From contig JAIOHL010000177.1 of assembly GCA_019913005.1 (NCBI GenBank), forward strand, positions 37,165 through 101,164: a stretch of DNA of 64,000 nt. Reading direction: 5' to 3'. A model generated the notes under the pieces. It saw nothing but the letters and a program-made list of their open reading frames with translations, was not told where the DNA came from and did not search any database. Position 1 is the first letter of the stretch. Every line of letters starts with the position of its first letter. The translations under genes and the position numbers were made by a program. Below are positions 37,043-47,219 of the stretch, piece by piece. Source of the DNA: Anaerolineae bacterium (GTDB lineage Bacteria > Chloroflexota > Anaerolineae > Aggregatilineales > J027).

Positions 37043-38247
37043 GTGCTTTCCCTTTGAGTGGCGAGGGCAGCACGATAGGCCGCCTCAAAAGTATGGATGG
37101 AAGTTTGCCAGTCAAACTGATGACGTACAAATTCATATCCCCCACTGGCGATGGTGTCCCAATACAAACGATCACGCAAAAGACGCAACACCGCAGCAGA
37201 AAAATCCTCTGCATCCCTCCCTAACTCTACCGCAATTCCGACAGGTGCTCCAATCCCCTCGTTGCCAAAAGGGGTCGTCACAACAGGCCGACGGGCCGTC
37301 ATCGCTTGAACAATCTTGGTGACTTGCCCACCGCCAATCAAACTTGGCAGCACCGCTACATCCGCCGCCGCCCATTCCGCCGCGATGTTCGAGACATACC
37401 CTGCAATTGTGATCTGAGGATGATCCGCCATGCGTCGCACCAATTTTGGCGATGGATTCGCCCCAGCGATACGTAGGGTTGCACTAGGATGTTCGGCGAT
37501 GACCAGCGGGAATACTTCTTGAATCAAAAACTCGGCGGCGGCCCCATTCGCTATCCGATCCATCGCACCGAAAAATACTAACCGCCCCAGCACAATTTTT
37601 TCCATTGGCAGGGGATTCCATTCCGATTCCGACCACACTGGCGCAACTGAAACCCGTCGAGCGTCTATCCTATCCGACAGCCATGCCCGATCTGTTTCAG
37701 AACACACCACTAGATGATCGGCTTGCTGCATCGCCAACTGCTCTAAGCGAATCAGTTTGTGGGTACGGCGCATGGCTTGAAATTTCGCCAATCCGAATGG
37801 ATAGAGATTTAACTCACGGGGGCGAACAACCGCTTCAATATCGTGTAAATGAACCACTGTGCCGACCTGCGCCGGAATCACATCCAGATAACGCGCCATT
37901 TCTGTCCATGCTAGATGCGCCACCTCAATTTGGGCCGATTCACAAATATGCCGAATGGCATCTCGCATTTCAAGGTGGGTACGCCTACCAAGTTTATGGG
38001 GATGCCGCCAACCGCGCCGCGCCTCCCCCAATTTTTGACGCCATGTATAGGCAGGGGTGATAATGGTGATGGATGCACACAGTCCACGAATCGCTACAAG
38101 TTGTTCTGCCGATTCACCCCGCCCATAGGCCAACAAATGCAGTTCATGATGGGGGGCGAGATCGTGCATCAAGTGATAAAGAAGCTGTCCCCCGGCGTGT
38201 AAAATTTCGGGATGGGGCACAAAGGGGGATATAAACAACAACCGCAT
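37039..38247 (-). CDS. GT4 family glycosyltransferase
   Basis: A 402-aa GT-B enzyme. The N-terminal acceptor domain has LLFISPFVPHPEILHAGGQ. The C-terminal donor domain has RLVFFGAMDRIANGAAAEF and LRIAGANPSPKL, and VAVLPSLIGGGQVTKIVQAM corresponds to the ExxxxxxE-type nucleotide-sugar loop, with gaps from consensus. Its ATG directly follows the flippase stop (TAA-ATG). Confidence 0.9.
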   Translation of the reverse strand: MRLLFISPFVPHPEILHAGGQLLYHLMHDLAPHHELHLLAYGRGESAEQLVAIRGLCASITIITPAYTWRQKLGEARRGWRHPHKLGRRTHLEMRDAIRHICESAQIEVAHLAWTEMARYLDVIPAQVGTVVHLHDIEAVVRPRELNLYPFGLAKFQAMRRTHKLIRLEQLAMQQADHLVVCSETDRAWLSDRIDARRVSVAPVWSESEWNPLPMEKIVLGRLVFFGAMDRIANGAAAEFLIQEVFPLVIAEHPSATLRIAGANPSPKLVRRMADHPQITIAGYVSNIAAEWAAADVAVLPSLIGGGQVTKIVQAMTARRPVVTTPFGNEGIGAPVGIAVELGRDAEDFSAAVLRLLRDRLYWDTIASGGYEFVRHQFDWQTSIHTFEAAYRAALATQREST

Positions 38248-39492
38248 TTAATGACTACCCCGTTCGCGCCAACCTAAAATCATCCACCCCGGCACGACAC
38301 TGCCTGTCGCCAAGATTGCCATGCCCCACAACCCCGCTTGTGGCAAGAAAATCACCGCCCCGCCTACCATAATCCCAATTCCCAATAGGCTGCCAATCAC
38401 CGGCGGCCATGTATGGCCCTGCGCGAAATGTTTCAAAATCAGCGGCTGCAAACTGGTCAGCAGCCAAAAACGCGGCAGCAGTATCAAAATCGCCTGTGTT
38501 GTTTGTCGTCCCGCCGTCCACCGATTTTCTATGAGCGTGAGCATTAACAAAGCAAAAAGCGCTGCTGCCAAACTCAACAGCGTGCCTAGTCCCACAACGC
38601 GCTTAAATGACCATCCCAATAGTCGCTGGGTGTCAGCATTTTTGGCCCAATGGGGATAGGCGGGCATGACAAAACCGGACACGACCAACGCCATCAGCGC
38701 CTCATAACCGCGCCCCGCCACATTAAACGCCGCGACATAACCTGTCCCTAATGACAAAATCGCCCCTCGTTCGACCAACAATTGCAGATGTACCAACCCC
38801 GCCGCCGCGCTAATGCCTGCCATTGCCCGCCCTAGCAATTTGAGTTCCGGCGAAAATTGTCGGAGCAGGCTACGGCTGATGTTAAATCCGAATCCGCCAC
38901 ATAGATACCACGTCCATCCTGCTGCTATGACTGCCGCGCCACATGTCACCGCCGATAACGTCAGCGCAGGTCGCCCTCCCATCAATAAATAGCCCAACAT
39001 CGTCACAACACTGCCGATGAATAACGTCATGCGGGCCGCGCTGAGTCGTTCACGGGCCACCAATACCCCTCGACCAAGCCATGTCAACGCGGTGGGCAGA
39101 ATTTGAAATCCCAGCAATGCCCCCATGCCTAAACTGGTCGCAATTGGTAAATCGGCCCGCTGCGCGAACATAAAAATGATACCCCCGCTGATAAACGATG
39201 CAGCTAGAGCGATGATGAGGGTAATGGCAAACAGGAGGTTCAGAAAATGGCCGGTATCGTCGGTGCGATGATAGGCCGCTGGCAGGGCCATTTCGAGGCC
39301 GGAAATCAAGAGGGCCGCGCTGACCAGCCAAGGAACCCCACTGACCGCCAAAAATAAGTCGGTTTCGAGGTGGGGCGACCAACGAGCCAATAAAATAACC
39401 TGACTCAGAATCCCGATGCCGATTTGACCAATTTGCAACCCCATCAACTGGCGGCTGTGGCGGTTGACTTGTTGGGTATCTACCGGCGCCAT
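38248..39492 (-). CDS. polysaccharide flippase (Wzx/MurJ-like, MOP superfamily)
   Basis: A 414-aa protein with about 12 membrane helices and no soluble domain. The opening QLMGLQIGQIGIGILSQVIL and the DLFLAVSGVPWLVSAAL segment fit MOP flippases. It is placed between a GT4 and an O-antigen ligase, so it should flip the lipid-linked glycan. The ATG at 39492 overlaps the ligase gene end by 13 nt; a TTG two codons earlier is possible. Confidence 0.8.
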   Translation of the reverse strand: MAPVDTQQVNRHSRQLMGLQIGQIGIGILSQVILLARWSPHLETDLFLAVSGVPWLVSAALLISGLEMALPAAYHRTDDTGHFLNLLFAITLIIALAASFISGGIIFMFAQRADLPIATSLGMGALLGFQILPTALTWLGRGVLVARERLSAARMTLFIGSVVTMLGYLLMGGRPALTLSAVTCGAAVIAAGWTWYLCGGFGFNISRSLLRQFSPELKLLGRAMAGISAAAGLVHLQLLVERGAILSLGTGYVAAFNVAGRGYEALMALVVSGFVMPAYPHWAKNADTQRLLGWSFKRVVGLGTLLSLAAALFALLMLTLIENRWTAGRQTTQAILILLPRFWLLTSLQPLILKHFAQGHTWPPVIGSLLGIGIMVGGAVIFLPQAGLWGMAILATGSVVPGWMILGWRERGSH

Positions 39493-41405
39493 ACCCAATT
39501 ATCCCATTTTTCTTGGGCCTCTAGCGCCAACTGCTGCCATGTTTGGGCGGCAGCAACATCCCCTTGCATAGAGGCATAGACCGACATCGCCCCGTAATAG
39601 CGGGGGTAGTCGTCCAATAGCATGTTGGCTTGTTGAAAATCCGCCATCGCAAAATTCGGTTCCCCCATCTGCAACCAGACTAGTCCACGATCCAGCCACA
39701 AATCGGGGTCGCGGGGGCTTAACACGAGAGCATGAGAATATTCATCAATCGCATCAGCGGCGATTTCGTTATTCTGTTCGGCGGCACTCCAGCGGCGCAA
39801 ATAGAGGGCGTAGGCTTGGCGGAATTGTACAATCGTCGGGTAGCGGTCTACCAATTTTTGCAGGGCATCACCGCCTGCCTGCCACTCATGGTTTGAAGCG
39901 GCGGAGGCATTCGCTAGGGCCATCTCAAAAACTTCGGGCGTTGGGGAGAGGTCAACTGCCCATTGAAGCGTTTGGGCCGGATCGCAATCCGCGCTCTTAC
40001 CACACTGCGATTCCCCACGATAGGCCAACATGTCCGGAATGATAATCAGGCCCATTGCCGACACTCCGAGCCACGCTATCCCCACTCCGATAATCGGCAG
40101 TCTGCGGGTTGTGGGTAACATTATCGGCGTCGTTTCAGTGTGAGCCATGCCCGCTAATACCCAAAACAAAAACACGGTTGCCGCGCTCTCAAATGAAAGC
40201 TGTGTCCCGACGACATTGGCACTCAACGCTGCCAAGAGGCCGATTTTTATGGAATTGGCAGATGGGGCAGATGTCAACACCTGCCTAATGAGAGGCATAA
40301 ACAAGGCCACCAGCAAGCCGATATAGACCACTAAACCCACGCCACCCGTCTCAATCCCAATTTCAATCAGCCGATTGTGGGGGCGGCCTCCTAATGCCTC
40401 CGCACCGCCAAAGGGAGCAAGTTCTGGCGGGAGATGCCATTCTAATGCCATGCCATAGCTCGCAGGCCCATACCCCAAAATCGGACGCTCTTGGATGGCA
40501 TCCACAGCCGCCTCCCATCCCAAGAAGCGGATTTGTGTCGTCGCGCCTTTCCAGCGAAACATATTAGTCAATGTTTGCAGCACATGGGGCACATCACTGG
40601 GCAATGGTGGCAGCATACTCAAAGCAAACAAGGGGATGAGTCCAGCGATAGTCCCAATCAACAGGAGGCGGGCTAGATTTTGGCGACCTCGATTCCATAG
40701 CCACAATCCTCCCAAAATACTGACCCCTGCCAATGTCGCCAGCCAACCTGCCCGTGAATAGGTAAAAATAAGACACCCCCCCTGCCCAAGCAAAATCACC
40801 ACACCTATTTCCAACCGCAACCAGCGATTCAGCATCAGGGTCAGGGTGAGGGGTATCGTCATCGCCAGATAGAGGGCCAGCAGATTCGCATGGGCCAGTG
40901 TTGCCGAAGCACGCACGGTATCTTCATCATTGATAAGGGGATTGAGGCGCAGTTGTTCCAATATGCCGTATAGCGAAACAAGGGCACTTGTCCAAACGAC
41001 GGTTTGCAGCAACAGGCGTTGAGTATCAGTGGACAATAGCTGGCGGCGGGCCAAACCAAATAGAATGGCGCTGGCAAGCGTCAATAAAAAACCGTTGCGC
41101 CATGCCGGATCACCCCATAAGCTCCAATGGGGCAACTCCGAACCAAACACCGCCAGCAAATTGACCAGCAAAAAGGCGGCCAACCACTTTTCAGCATAAT
41201 TTTTGGAAGGTCGCGGACTCATCCCTTGCCAGAAAACTGCCCCCAACAAAACACCTGTGAAAGCTAACAACAGGGCCACCTTATCCGGTTCATATTGCCA
41301 ACGACTTAGGGGATTATAGGCCAGTGGCAAAATAATCAACGCCGCCAGCCATAGTTTTGTGGGAGGAGGGAGGGTCATCAAGCATTGGCCTATGGATAAT
41401 TTCAT
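39480..41405 (-). CDS. O-antigen ligase/polymerase family protein with C-terminal TPRs
   Basis: A 641-aa protein with about 12 membrane helices (1-445) including the Wzy_C/O-antigen ligase signature region (RFLGWEAAVDAIQERPILGYGPASYG and HNRLIEIGIETG, given here as parts). A soluble tail of TPR-like repeats (about 480-640, DAIDEYSHALVLSPRDPDLW, PNFAMADFQQANML) follows. It polymerises or ligates a surface glycan. It is the first gene of the glycan operon that runs down to 35226. Confidence 0.87.
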   Translation of the reverse strand: MKLSIGQCLMTLPPPTKLWLAALIILPLAYNPLSRWQYEPDKVALLLAFTGVLLGAVFWQGMSPRPSKNYAEKWLAAFLLVNLLAVFGSELPHWSLWGDPAWRNGFLLTLASAILFGLARRQLLSTDTQRLLLQTVVWTSALVSLYGILEQLRLNPLINDEDTVRASATLAHANLLALYLAMTIPLTLTLMLNRWLRLEIGVVILLGQGGCLIFTYSRAGWLATLAGVSILGGLWLWNRGRQNLARLLLIGTIAGLIPLFALSMLPPLPSDVPHVLQTLTNMFRWKGATTQIRFLGWEAAVDAIQERPILGYGPASYGMALEWHLPPELAPFGGAEALGGRPHNRLIEIGIETGGVGLVVYIGLLVALFMPLIRQVLTSAPSANSIKIGLLAALSANVVGTQLSFESAATVFLFWVLAGMAHTETTPIMLPTTRRLPIIGVGIAWLGVSAMGLIIIPDMLAYRGESQCGKSADCDPAQTLQWAVDLSPTPEVFEMALANASAASNHEWQAGGDALQKLVDRYPTIVQFRQAYALYLRRWSAAEQNNEIAADAIDEYSHALVLSPRDPDLWLDRGLVWLQMGEPNFAMADFQQANMLLDDYPRYYGAMSVYASMQGDVAAAQTWQQLALEAQEKWDNWVWRR

Positions 41406-41500
41406 GCCGAGTCAACAATGTGAGTGTATAGCGGTTAGAGTGGAAGGGAAAATTTCCAAGTCACTTTTGGCGAGAAGCAACGAACGGAACAGCTTACAGC

Positions 41501-41528
41501 AATTGCTTGGGCATTGGAGCAAGCAATT
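41501..41528. terminator. hairpin between GNAT and glycan operon
   Basis: AATTGCTTG (41501-41509) and CAAGCAATT (41520-41528) are perfect 9-bp inverted arms with a 10-nt loop. It lies just past the end of the minus-strand GNAT gene. There is no T-run, so termination is uncertain. Confidence 0.35.
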
Positions 41529-41542
41529 AAGGTAGCCAATAA

Positions 41543-42031
41543 TCAGAGGCGGGTACTTTCGTCTGGCAAATCAGCAACAACCAGCTTCAACATCAACATA
41601 TCCTGTAAACGTATACCGTTTTCATACACAGGGGTCGGAAAATAGTCAAAAAAGTTCTTGCGTACCGAATCCATGCGGAAGCCGCACTTTTGGTAAAAGG
41701 CGATGTTATCCAAGCCCGCATTGGCTGTACCTACGAGAATTTCTGCTGTGCCCCGCCGCTGTGCTTCTTCGATAATCCAGCGCATGATCGCCTTGCCATA
41801 CCCTTGACCGCGCCACGCAGGTTCGGTAGCGATATAGACAATTTCGCTTTCGGCTGGTGTCCATCGCACGACCACTGCCCCAACAATATTATCCCCAACT
41901 TGGGCAAGGTAAGCGGTAGTGGATGGGTCTTCAATCGCCTTTAAAATACGCTCGTCGCCTTCTTCTGCTTCATGCAAAATGGGGACAAGGATCGTCGCAT
42001 CTTTGGACGGCACGATTTCAATGGTCAACAT
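41543..42031 (-). CDS. GNAT family N-acetyltransferase
   Basis: A 162-aa protein with the GNAT core: IVYIATEPAWRGQGYGKAIM holds the R/QxxGxG/A acetyl-CoA loop and NIAFYQKCGFRMD the C-terminal motif B. The substrate is unknown. It follows the ABC transporter gene by 26 nt with GGAAAGGGG upstream, so it is probably co-transcribed with the exporter genes. Confidence 0.88.
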   Translation of the reverse strand: MLTIEIVPSKDATILVPILHEAEEGDERILKAIEDPSTTAYLAQVGDNIVGAVVVRWTPAESEIVYIATEPAWRGQGYGKAIMRWIIEEAQRRGTAEILVGTANAGLDNIAFYQKCGFRMDSVRKNFFDYFPTPVYENGIRLQDMLMLKLVVADLPDESTRL

Positions 42032-42057
42032 TTCTACCCCTTTCCTATCCTCCGAGC

Positions 42058-43875
42058 TTAATTTGCCAGAGCGTAGGCTTTTTCAATATATTCCAAACTC
42101 TGATGGCGGAAATAGGTGTTATACAACTCGGCATAGTGTCCACCGGATTCCAATAGCGAATCGTGATTACCCTCTTCAATAATCTCCCCCTGTCGCAGCA
42201 CTATAATGCGGTCAGCATTGCGAATGGTGCTGAGGCGATGGGCAATGACAATCGAGGTGCGATGATGCAGTACCAAATCCAACCCTTCTTGGATTTGCGC
42301 CTCGGTCAGCGGGTCAACACTCGCCGTCGCCTCATCCAAGATAAAAATGGAGGGGTCTTCCAGCAGCACTCGACTGAGAGCTACCAATTGGCGTTGCCCC
42401 ATGCTGATGCCCGTCCCGCGTTCACCCACTTCGGTATCAAGGCCATTCGGCAGGGTCTCGACCCATTCCCCGCCCGCGATTTGAGCCGTCATTGCTTCAA
42501 TTTCGGCGTCAGTAGCCTCCGGTTTACCATAGCGGATATTTTCACGCACCGTGCCGCTGAACAGGAAGGGGCTTTGGTTCACAATTCCCAGATTCCGCCG
42601 ATAGTCACTTAAATCAAAGGTACGGATGTCACGCCCATCAACCAACAACTGCCCGTCCTGAAATTCATAGAACCGGGCAATCAACTTGCCGAGGCTAGAT
42701 TTTCCTGCGCCCGTATGCCCCACCAACGCAATCGTTTCGCCCTGTTTGATCTTGAGGTTAAACCCTTCCAGCACCGTTTCTTCGGCGGTATAGCGAAAAT
42801 CTACATCTTTGAACTCAATCTCACCTTGCAATCTGCTGACGGGCTGATTATCGGTCTGCACAACTTTGGGTTCGGCGTCAATCAAGGCAAACACACGCTC
42901 ACTGGCACTCAACCCGCTTTGGAATTGACTCCAGAATGACGCGATGCTGGTCAACGGGAACCAGAATTGCTCAAGCCCCAAGATGAATAGATACCATTGA
43001 CCGGGGGTGAGGTGAGCGTCAACTACCCGAGATGCCCCAAAATAGACAATCGAAGTGGTCCCAATCACCGATGCCGTGAAATTTAGCAGGGGGAAAATCG
43101 AACTAAAGGTAAACTCTGTCCGCAGGTTAATGCGAAAGGCGCGGCGGTTGACATTGCTAAACGTGTCATAGATGGCTTGTTCTTGGCGATAGGCTTTCGC
43201 CACCGAGATACCACTGATGCTCTCCTGAATATTGGAATTGACCTCCGCCAAAATACGGCGCGATTGTTGGGTCGTCCAGCGGGCAAAACGGCGGAACGCG
43301 AGGGCGATAATCACCACCAATGGGGCAAAGGACACGACTAACAACGACAGGATGGGGTCAATAATAAATAGAACAATGGTCATAAACAGCACCAGCATCA
43401 CTTGACTCATCAAGTCAATCGAAAGCTGGACGACATTAGCAAAATCTTGCGTATCGGAAGTCACGCGCGACACAATCTTGCCCGTCGGGTTTTCATCATA
43501 AAACGATAGGTCGCGTTCGGTGACAGCTTTAAAGGCGCGTTCACGTAGCGCTAAGACCACATCATTGACCGCACGGGCCGAGGTACGCCGTCGGATGTAA
43601 TTCGATACCCACGACGACACCCCCGAAAAGCTAATCACCCCAACCAGCAGAACAATCGTGCCGATCTTAGCTCCCTCCGCCAATAGGTCAATACTGCGGG
43701 AGAAGAACAGCGGCAGGGCAATGTCAAACAGGGCCGCCAGAAAAACCGTTATCCCGACAATGGTCATCCGGCGATATTGTGGACGGAAAAATGCCCAGAT
43801 GCGGCGGATAAGCTCCCCGTCGGTGTAGCTGCGATCATAGCTCTCGGCCTCAAGGCCATCCATGATAAAACCCAT
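42058..43875 (-). CDS. ABC exporter half-transporter (membrane and ATPase domains), second subunit
   Basis: A 605-aa protein with six membrane helices (about 35-330) and an ATPase domain. Walker A is GHTGAGKSSLG, Q-loop VNQSPFLF, signature GTGISMGQRQ (M instead of the usual S-G-G form), Walker B IFILDEATASVD and the H-loop IVIAHRLSTI. AGGAG lies 10 nt before the ATG. It pairs with the next upstream gene as a heterodimeric multidrug/lipid-type exporter. The altered signature SMGQ versus LSGGQ in the partner suggests unequal ATP sites. Confidence 0.9.
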   Translation of the reverse strand: MGFIMDGLEAESYDRSYTDGELIRRIWAFFRPQYRRMTIVGITVFLAALFDIALPLFFSRSIDLLAEGAKIGTIVLLVGVISFSGVSSWVSNYIRRRTSARAVNDVVLALRERAFKAVTERDLSFYDENPTGKIVSRVTSDTQDFANVVQLSIDLMSQVMLVLFMTIVLFIIDPILSLLVVSFAPLVVIIALAFRRFARWTTQQSRRILAEVNSNIQESISGISVAKAYRQEQAIYDTFSNVNRRAFRINLRTEFTFSSIFPLLNFTASVIGTTSIVYFGASRVVDAHLTPGQWYLFILGLEQFWFPLTSIASFWSQFQSGLSASERVFALIDAEPKVVQTDNQPVSRLQGEIEFKDVDFRYTAEETVLEGFNLKIKQGETIALVGHTGAGKSSLGKLIARFYEFQDGQLLVDGRDIRTFDLSDYRRNLGIVNQSPFLFSGTVRENIRYGKPEATDAEIEAMTAQIAGGEWVETLPNGLDTEVGERGTGISMGQRQLVALSRVLLEDPSIFILDEATASVDPLTEAQIQEGLDLVLHHRTSIVIAHRLSTIRNADRIIVLRQGEIIEEGNHDSLLESGGHYAELYNTYFRHQSLEYIEKAYALAN

Positions 43876-43911
43876 TGTGATCGTTCTCCTCTTGTTTTAT
43901 CTATTTGGCCC

Positions 43912-45726
43912 TTAGGCAACGGGTTCAGCTTCGGCCTGCATCAGAGGTGGCAGATCCACTTCATAACGCGCAAAAATACTGCGATAATCGGCACTGGTCG
44001 CCAGTAGATGTTCATGTGATCCCTGTGCCACAATCCGTCCTTTTTTGACGACCAGAATTATATCGGCCCAACGGATTTGGCTCAGACGGTGGGTAATCAA
44101 CACAACCGTGCGCCCTTCTTGTACCCGCCGAATCGCTTTTTGAATTTCATCTTCGGTGGCACTGTCTACGGCGCTGGTCGAGTCGTCCATAATCAAGACG
44201 CGCGGATTGGTCAAAAAGGCCCGTGCCAAGGCGATGCGTTGACGTTGACCGCCGGAGAGCGTAACCCCACGTTCTCCGACCATCGTTTCATAGCCGCTTT
44301 CAAATTTCATGATGAAATCGTGGGCCTGAGCAGCTTGGGCAGCCCGTTCGATGTCGGCTTGGGTCGCCCCCGGCACGCCAAATGCGATGTTTTCAGCTAC
44401 CGTGCGGGAGAATAAAAACACATCCTGCTCAATCACACTAATCTGAGAACGCAGACTGTCCAACGCCCAATCGCGTACATCCACCCCATCCAATATAACC
44501 TGTCCAGAGTTGGCGTCATAGATGCGATTGATAAGGCGGGTGATGCTGGTTTTGCCACTGCCCGTCTGCCCGACAATCGCCACTGTTTGTCCGGCTTGCA
44601 CCTTAAACGAGACATTTTTCAGCACCGGGTTATCCGCGCCATAATATCCAAAGCTGACATCCTTAAATTCAATATCGCCTCGAATGGTGGCCCGATGTCC
44701 CGTCGTATTTTCATCAATATCGGCTTCGGCTTTAATCAGCGACAAAATACGGGTCGCCCCGGCATACCCCAACTGCACCAGCGAAAAGGTGAAGATGCTG
44801 ATAAAGGTCGGGAATCGCAAAATCCCAAAAATGCCGATATAGGCGATAATCGTGCCCACCGGGATTTCACCCCGATCATATAAAATAACCGCGTGTAAAA
44901 ATCCGGCGGTGATGGCAAGGCTCAACATGAGCAGCGGCAGATAGCGCCCTTCTATTTCGCCCTGCTGTACCATATAATCGCGGTATTTGCGGGCATTTTG
45001 GATAAACTTGGCCTGTTCTTGTTGTTCTTGGGCGGAAGATTTGACCAGTTCGATGCCACTAATCGTTTCCTGCAATCCGGCGTTCATGATGCCAAAGGTG
45101 TTACGGGAATGCGTGGTCACAGGGCGTAGGCGTCGTGTATAGTCCCACAGGGCGATGTAAAACAGCACGGTGAAAACGACGGGCGAGAGCAGCAGTTCCG
45201 TCCGCAGCAGGGCAATCGAAATCAGCGGCACAATCAAGCTCATAGACGACCCAACAATGAGCATTAGGCCCGGATTGAGCATCATATTGAGTTGGCGCAC
45301 GTCGTCAGTGGCGCGGGCCATCACATCGCCAATCCGCTGGCGGTCATGAAAGGTCTGGCTTTTACCCAAAAGGCTGATATACAGTTCTTCGCGGGTATCA
45401 CGTTCAAGGCGTTGAGCCAGCAATCCAAAAGAGTAATTGCGGCAAAGTTGGCCTGTTGCATAGAATAACCCTAACAGTCCGATATACAGGACATAGGTGC
45501 GAACCTTATCCAGATCAGGTGAGTCCTGATTGATGACATCAAAGGCTTTGCCAGTAAAAAATGCGATGGCAGCCTGCCCCGCGCTATTAATGATTGAAGC
45601 GGCAACGGCAAGGAGAGCAAAGGGCCAATGGCGTGCCAGATGTGACAATAACCAGACGGTGGTGCTGGAATGATTATAGGTCTTAGCATTCTGAACGTTG
45701 AATTCGCTTTTGGTGGTGTTGGTCAT
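43912..45726 (-). CDS. ABC exporter half-transporter (membrane and ATPase domains), first subunit
   Basis: A 604-aa protein with six membrane helices and an ATPase domain. Walker A is GQTGSGKTSI, signature VTLSGGQRQR, Walker B VLIMDDSTSAVD and H-loop VLITHRLSQI. The Walker B is followed by Asp (DDSTS), not the catalytic Glu (DEATS) seen in the partner. One ATP site in the pair is therefore likely degenerate, as in heterodimeric exporters such as TM287/288. It is divergent from folC; the substrate is unknown. Confidence 0.92.
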   Translation of the reverse strand: MTNTTKSEFNVQNAKTYNHSSTTVWLLSHLARHWPFALLAVAASIINSAGQAAIAFFTGKAFDVINQDSPDLDKVRTYVLYIGLLGLFYATGQLCRNYSFGLLAQRLERDTREELYISLLGKSQTFHDRQRIGDVMARATDDVRQLNMMLNPGLMLIVGSSMSLIVPLISIALLRTELLLSPVVFTVLFYIALWDYTRRLRPVTTHSRNTFGIMNAGLQETISGIELVKSSAQEQQEQAKFIQNARKYRDYMVQQGEIEGRYLPLLMLSLAITAGFLHAVILYDRGEIPVGTIIAYIGIFGILRFPTFISIFTFSLVQLGYAGATRILSLIKAEADIDENTTGHRATIRGDIEFKDVSFGYYGADNPVLKNVSFKVQAGQTVAIVGQTGSGKTSITRLINRIYDANSGQVILDGVDVRDWALDSLRSQISVIEQDVFLFSRTVAENIAFGVPGATQADIERAAQAAQAHDFIMKFESGYETMVGERGVTLSGGQRQRIALARAFLTNPRVLIMDDSTSAVDSATEDEIQKAIRRVQEGRTVVLITHRLSQIRWADIILVVKKGRIVAQGSHEHLLATSADYRSIFARYEVDLPPLMQAEAEPVA

Positions 45727-45761
45727 GGGGAAACCTAGAACATCTGTTTGTTTTGATTAGA

Positions 45762-45773
45762 GTAGTATACTAC
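45762..45773. promoter_or_regulatory. 12-bp perfect palindrome in the divergent exporter/folC region
   Basis: GTAGTATACTAC lies 36 nt upstream of the exporter gene start and 75 nt upstream of folC. Its position and symmetry suit a MarR- or TetR-type repressor site. No regulator gene is adjacent. Confidence 0.4.
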
Positions 45774-45847
45774 CGTTACAGCATAGCTTCAAGGCTATCA
45801 TAGCTAACTGCACATTGACTATGTACTAAGGAACAGTTCACTTCATC

Positions 45848-47209
45848 ATGAAACGCCTCACTTACGAGGACGCCCTCAACTTCCTCTATAGCTACATTGA
45901 TCGGGGGGGCAAAAAACCCCCGCAACAAGACGAAGCCCGCCCCGCGCGTACCCGCTATTTACTGGAACTCATGGGCAACCCTCACCAGCGTTATCCCACC
46001 TTACATATTACGGGGACAAAAGGCAAAGGTTCTGTCAGCGCCATGTGTGCCTCCATCCTACGGGCGGCGGGGTATCGCGTTGGGATGCTGACTTCCCCTC
46101 ACTTACAAGAACTGCGCGAACGCTACCAGATTAATCAAGCAATGGTCAGCGAAGAAACCTTAACCAATGCGGTTGCGGAAATCAATCCTACTTTAGATAG
46201 GTTTCCTGAAGCCCGCTGGCCGGAGGTTATTACCAGTTTGGGGTTTTATATGTTTGCGCAGGAACAGGTGGACATTGCGGTGGTCGAGGTCGCTTATGGG
46301 GGACGGCTAGATTCAACCAACGTGATTACCCCCATCACTTCGATTATTACCAGCATCAGCTATGACCATATGCACCTGCTTGGCAATACGCTGGCTGAAA
46401 TCGCGTGGGAAAAATCAGGTATTATCAAACTCGGTGTGCCCGTTGTCAGTGCGCCACAAAAAGACGAGGCCCGTTTGGTCATTGAAAAAATCGCCGCCGA
46501 ACGCCATTCACCGCTGACACGAGTCGGGCGTGATCTACCCTTCAAAGCCCTGCCTCCTTCATTAGATGGGCAGAGTGTGAGTATCGAGTATCCCAATCAA
46601 CCGCCCAAAACCTATACCAGCGCCTTGATTGGTCAGCACCAAGCGATTAATACCGCCGTCGTGTTGGGGGTGATGGAACGGGTCAAAGAGGCAAATTTTG
46701 CTATACCGGAGACCGCCATCCGCGCTGGATTATGGAATGTCAACTGGCCCGGACGCATGGAAATCATTGACCAGAACCCCATTGTATTGTTGGATTCAGC
46801 CCATAATGGCGAATCAGGTCGCTGGCTGCGCGAAAATATCCAAAAAATGTTTCCCCAACGTCCCCTCGTGTTGGTTTATGGCTCGAAACCAAACAAGGAT
46901 ATTGACAGTACCCTCAGTGAGCTTATCCCAATGGCAGATTATCTGATATTGACCCGTTCGGTCTATCCCGCGACGGTTGACCCCGATCAACTTATTGACT
47001 TTGCGCGTCATGCAGGGTTTACTGGCTCCATCGAAACCATTGCCGATTTACCCACCACGATTGAACGTGCCAAACAATTAGCCAGCTCAACAGGGTTGGT
47101 CTGCATTACGGGATCTATGTTTATCGTCGGGGAGGTGCGGACGCTGTATGGCTTGCGTCCGAATGAGGCGGTTAGGGTGAGTGATACCCACCCTACCGGA
47201 TTGGATTAA
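45848..47209 (+). CDS. folC: bifunctional folylpolyglutamate synthase/dihydrofolate synthase
   Basis: A 453-aa Mur-ligase-type enzyme that adds glutamate to dihydropteroate and folates. The P-loop is LHITGTKGKGSVSAM, with LTSPHLQELRERYQIN, VEVAYGGRLDSTNVI (Glu and metal site), SYDHMHLLGNTLAEIAWEKS, and DSAHNGESGRWL in the C-terminal domain. Its length is normal. It is divergent from the ABC exporter. Confidence 0.95.
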   Translation: MKRLTYEDALNFLYSYIDRGGKKPPQQDEARPARTRYLLELMGNPHQRYPTLHITGTKGKGSVSAMCASILRAAGYRVGMLTSPHLQELRERYQINQAMVSEETLTNAVAEINPTLDRFPEARWPEVITSLGFYMFAQEQVDIAVVEVAYGGRLDSTNVITPITSIITSISYDHMHLLGNTLAEIAWEKSGIIKLGVPVVSAPQKDEARLVIEKIAAERHSPLTRVGRDLPFKALPPSLDGQSVSIEYPNQPPKTYTSALIGQHQAINTAVVLGVMERVKEANFAIPETAIRAGLWNVNWPGRMEIIDQNPIVLLDSAHNGESGRWLRENIQKMFPQRPLVLVYGSKPNKDIDSTLSELIPMADYLILTRSVYPATVDPDQLIDFARHAGFTGSIETIADLPTTIERAKQLASSTGLVCITGSMFIVGEVRTLYGLRPNEAVRVSDTHPTGLD

Positions 47210-47219
47210 CTACGGAGCA

